From Urophycis tenuis (taxonomy: Eukaryota > Chordata > Actinopteri > Gadiformes > Phycidae): 64,000 nucleotides of DNA. Positions within the stretch are counted from its first letter, which is position 1. Each line of letters starts with the position of its first letter. The DNA lies in NCBI GenBank assembly GCA_036785325.1, contig JAXIVH010000150.1:181705-245704 (forward strand), given 5' to 3'. Below are positions 63,285-64,000 of this stretch, in pieces. The notes beneath the pieces are model-generated. The model made no database searches. It was not told the DNA's origin and was given only the letters and a program-made list of their open reading frames with translations. The position numbers and the translations under genes were made by a program.

Positions 63285-64000
63285 GTTATTATTATTTCTC
63301 AGCACTTTGAAGTTGATTTGCGCTATCTAACCCTATATGAAAACTCAATTTTTTTTGGCAAAGTTGTCAGGCCTGGTGAAAATAGATATTTGATATGTGT
63401 CATGTTCATGTCGCACACTAGCAAAACCCCTAGGTGGCGCTGTTTATGAGCAAAACCCGTAACGCTAATAACTCCCGCATAGATTGTCGTACATTCAAAA
63501 ACTTTATATCTACGCATGCGGGCAATCATGCTGAACCTCCTGATGTAGGTCCCGCCCACTTCCGCCTGACTTTTTTTTTTGCAACAACGCAAAAATGCAA
63601 AAAAAGTGCTGCAATGGGATCAAAACCTACGGCTTTCTCCGATTCGCACGAAACTCGACATTTACCATCCGCAGACTGAATGATGAAAAAATGTCATATG
63701 AAGTATGTTGAAATTCTCTATACTTAGCGCGTTATAAAAAAAATTAGATTTGTCAATTTTCTGTAAAAACAGGAAGTGGACCATATCTCCACAATGCTAT
63801 ATTCTTTCGACACCAAATTTTGGTCCCTACCTCGGAATTTGTCCTCCATGCTAGCTACCAAATTTCGAGTCATTGCCACTAGAGGGCGCCCTTTAAAATC
63901 AAGAAGTTTATACCTCCATATTGGCAAGTGCTATTAACACAAAACTTGGTAGCCACATACCTCAGGGCTCCCTGACGCAGGGGTTAAAAGGACACAAAAA
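63285..64000 (+). repeat. Repeat copy cut by the window end
   Basis: Begins at TTATTATTATTTC (no hairpin head) and is nearly identical to the start of copy B (54704 onward). Carries CCACTAGAGGGCGC at 63876-63889. Confidence 0.9.

Overview
The window is vertebrate nuclear DNA, almost certainly from a teleost fish. It shows spliced genes with GT-AG introns, very dense di- and tetranucleotide microsatellites, interspersed repeats of a kind common in fish, and one 200-base assembly gap (8171-8370). The extreme load of tandem repeats recalls gadiform (cod-like) genomes, but that is only a guess.

Three genes are recognised. (1) rgs7bp, minus strand: only its first coding exon is present (762-911), and the rest lies beyond the left edge. 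(2) rnf180, minus strand: three 3' exons are present (6666-6920, 5585-5708, 4955-5158), encoding the RING finger and the C-terminal membrane anchor. The 5' half of the gene is not visible, and the RING exon carries a one-base frameshift. (3) ipo11 (importin-11), plus strand: fourteen coding exons between 10154 and 47737 encode about the first 488 residues, half of the protein. The remaining exons lie beyond the right edge. Thirteen exons join in frame; exon 3 (14156-14229) has clustered single-base differences that break the frame.

The rnf180 then rgs7bp order, same strand, matches human chromosome 5. ipo11 is inverted relative to that pair, and HTR1A, which lies between them in human, is absent.

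The ipo11 introns are full of unrelated minisatellites with units of 70, 21, 11, 43-45, 38, 26-27, 18, 47, 37 and 39 bp. Several begin within about 250 bases of a splice donor. The units of 21, 18 and 39 bp, and the merged frames of others, create long but meaningless open frames.

From 52401 to the window end is a cluster of a roughly 2.1 kb repeat family. A unit starts with a hairpin head, has a TTA-repeat near its start, carries internal subrepeats, and ends with an 18-bp palindrome followed by a (TATC)n tract. Full, truncated and rejoined copies follow each other. Each body copy that spans the region carries a perfect match to the CTCF core consensus. This cluster is the most unusual part of the window.
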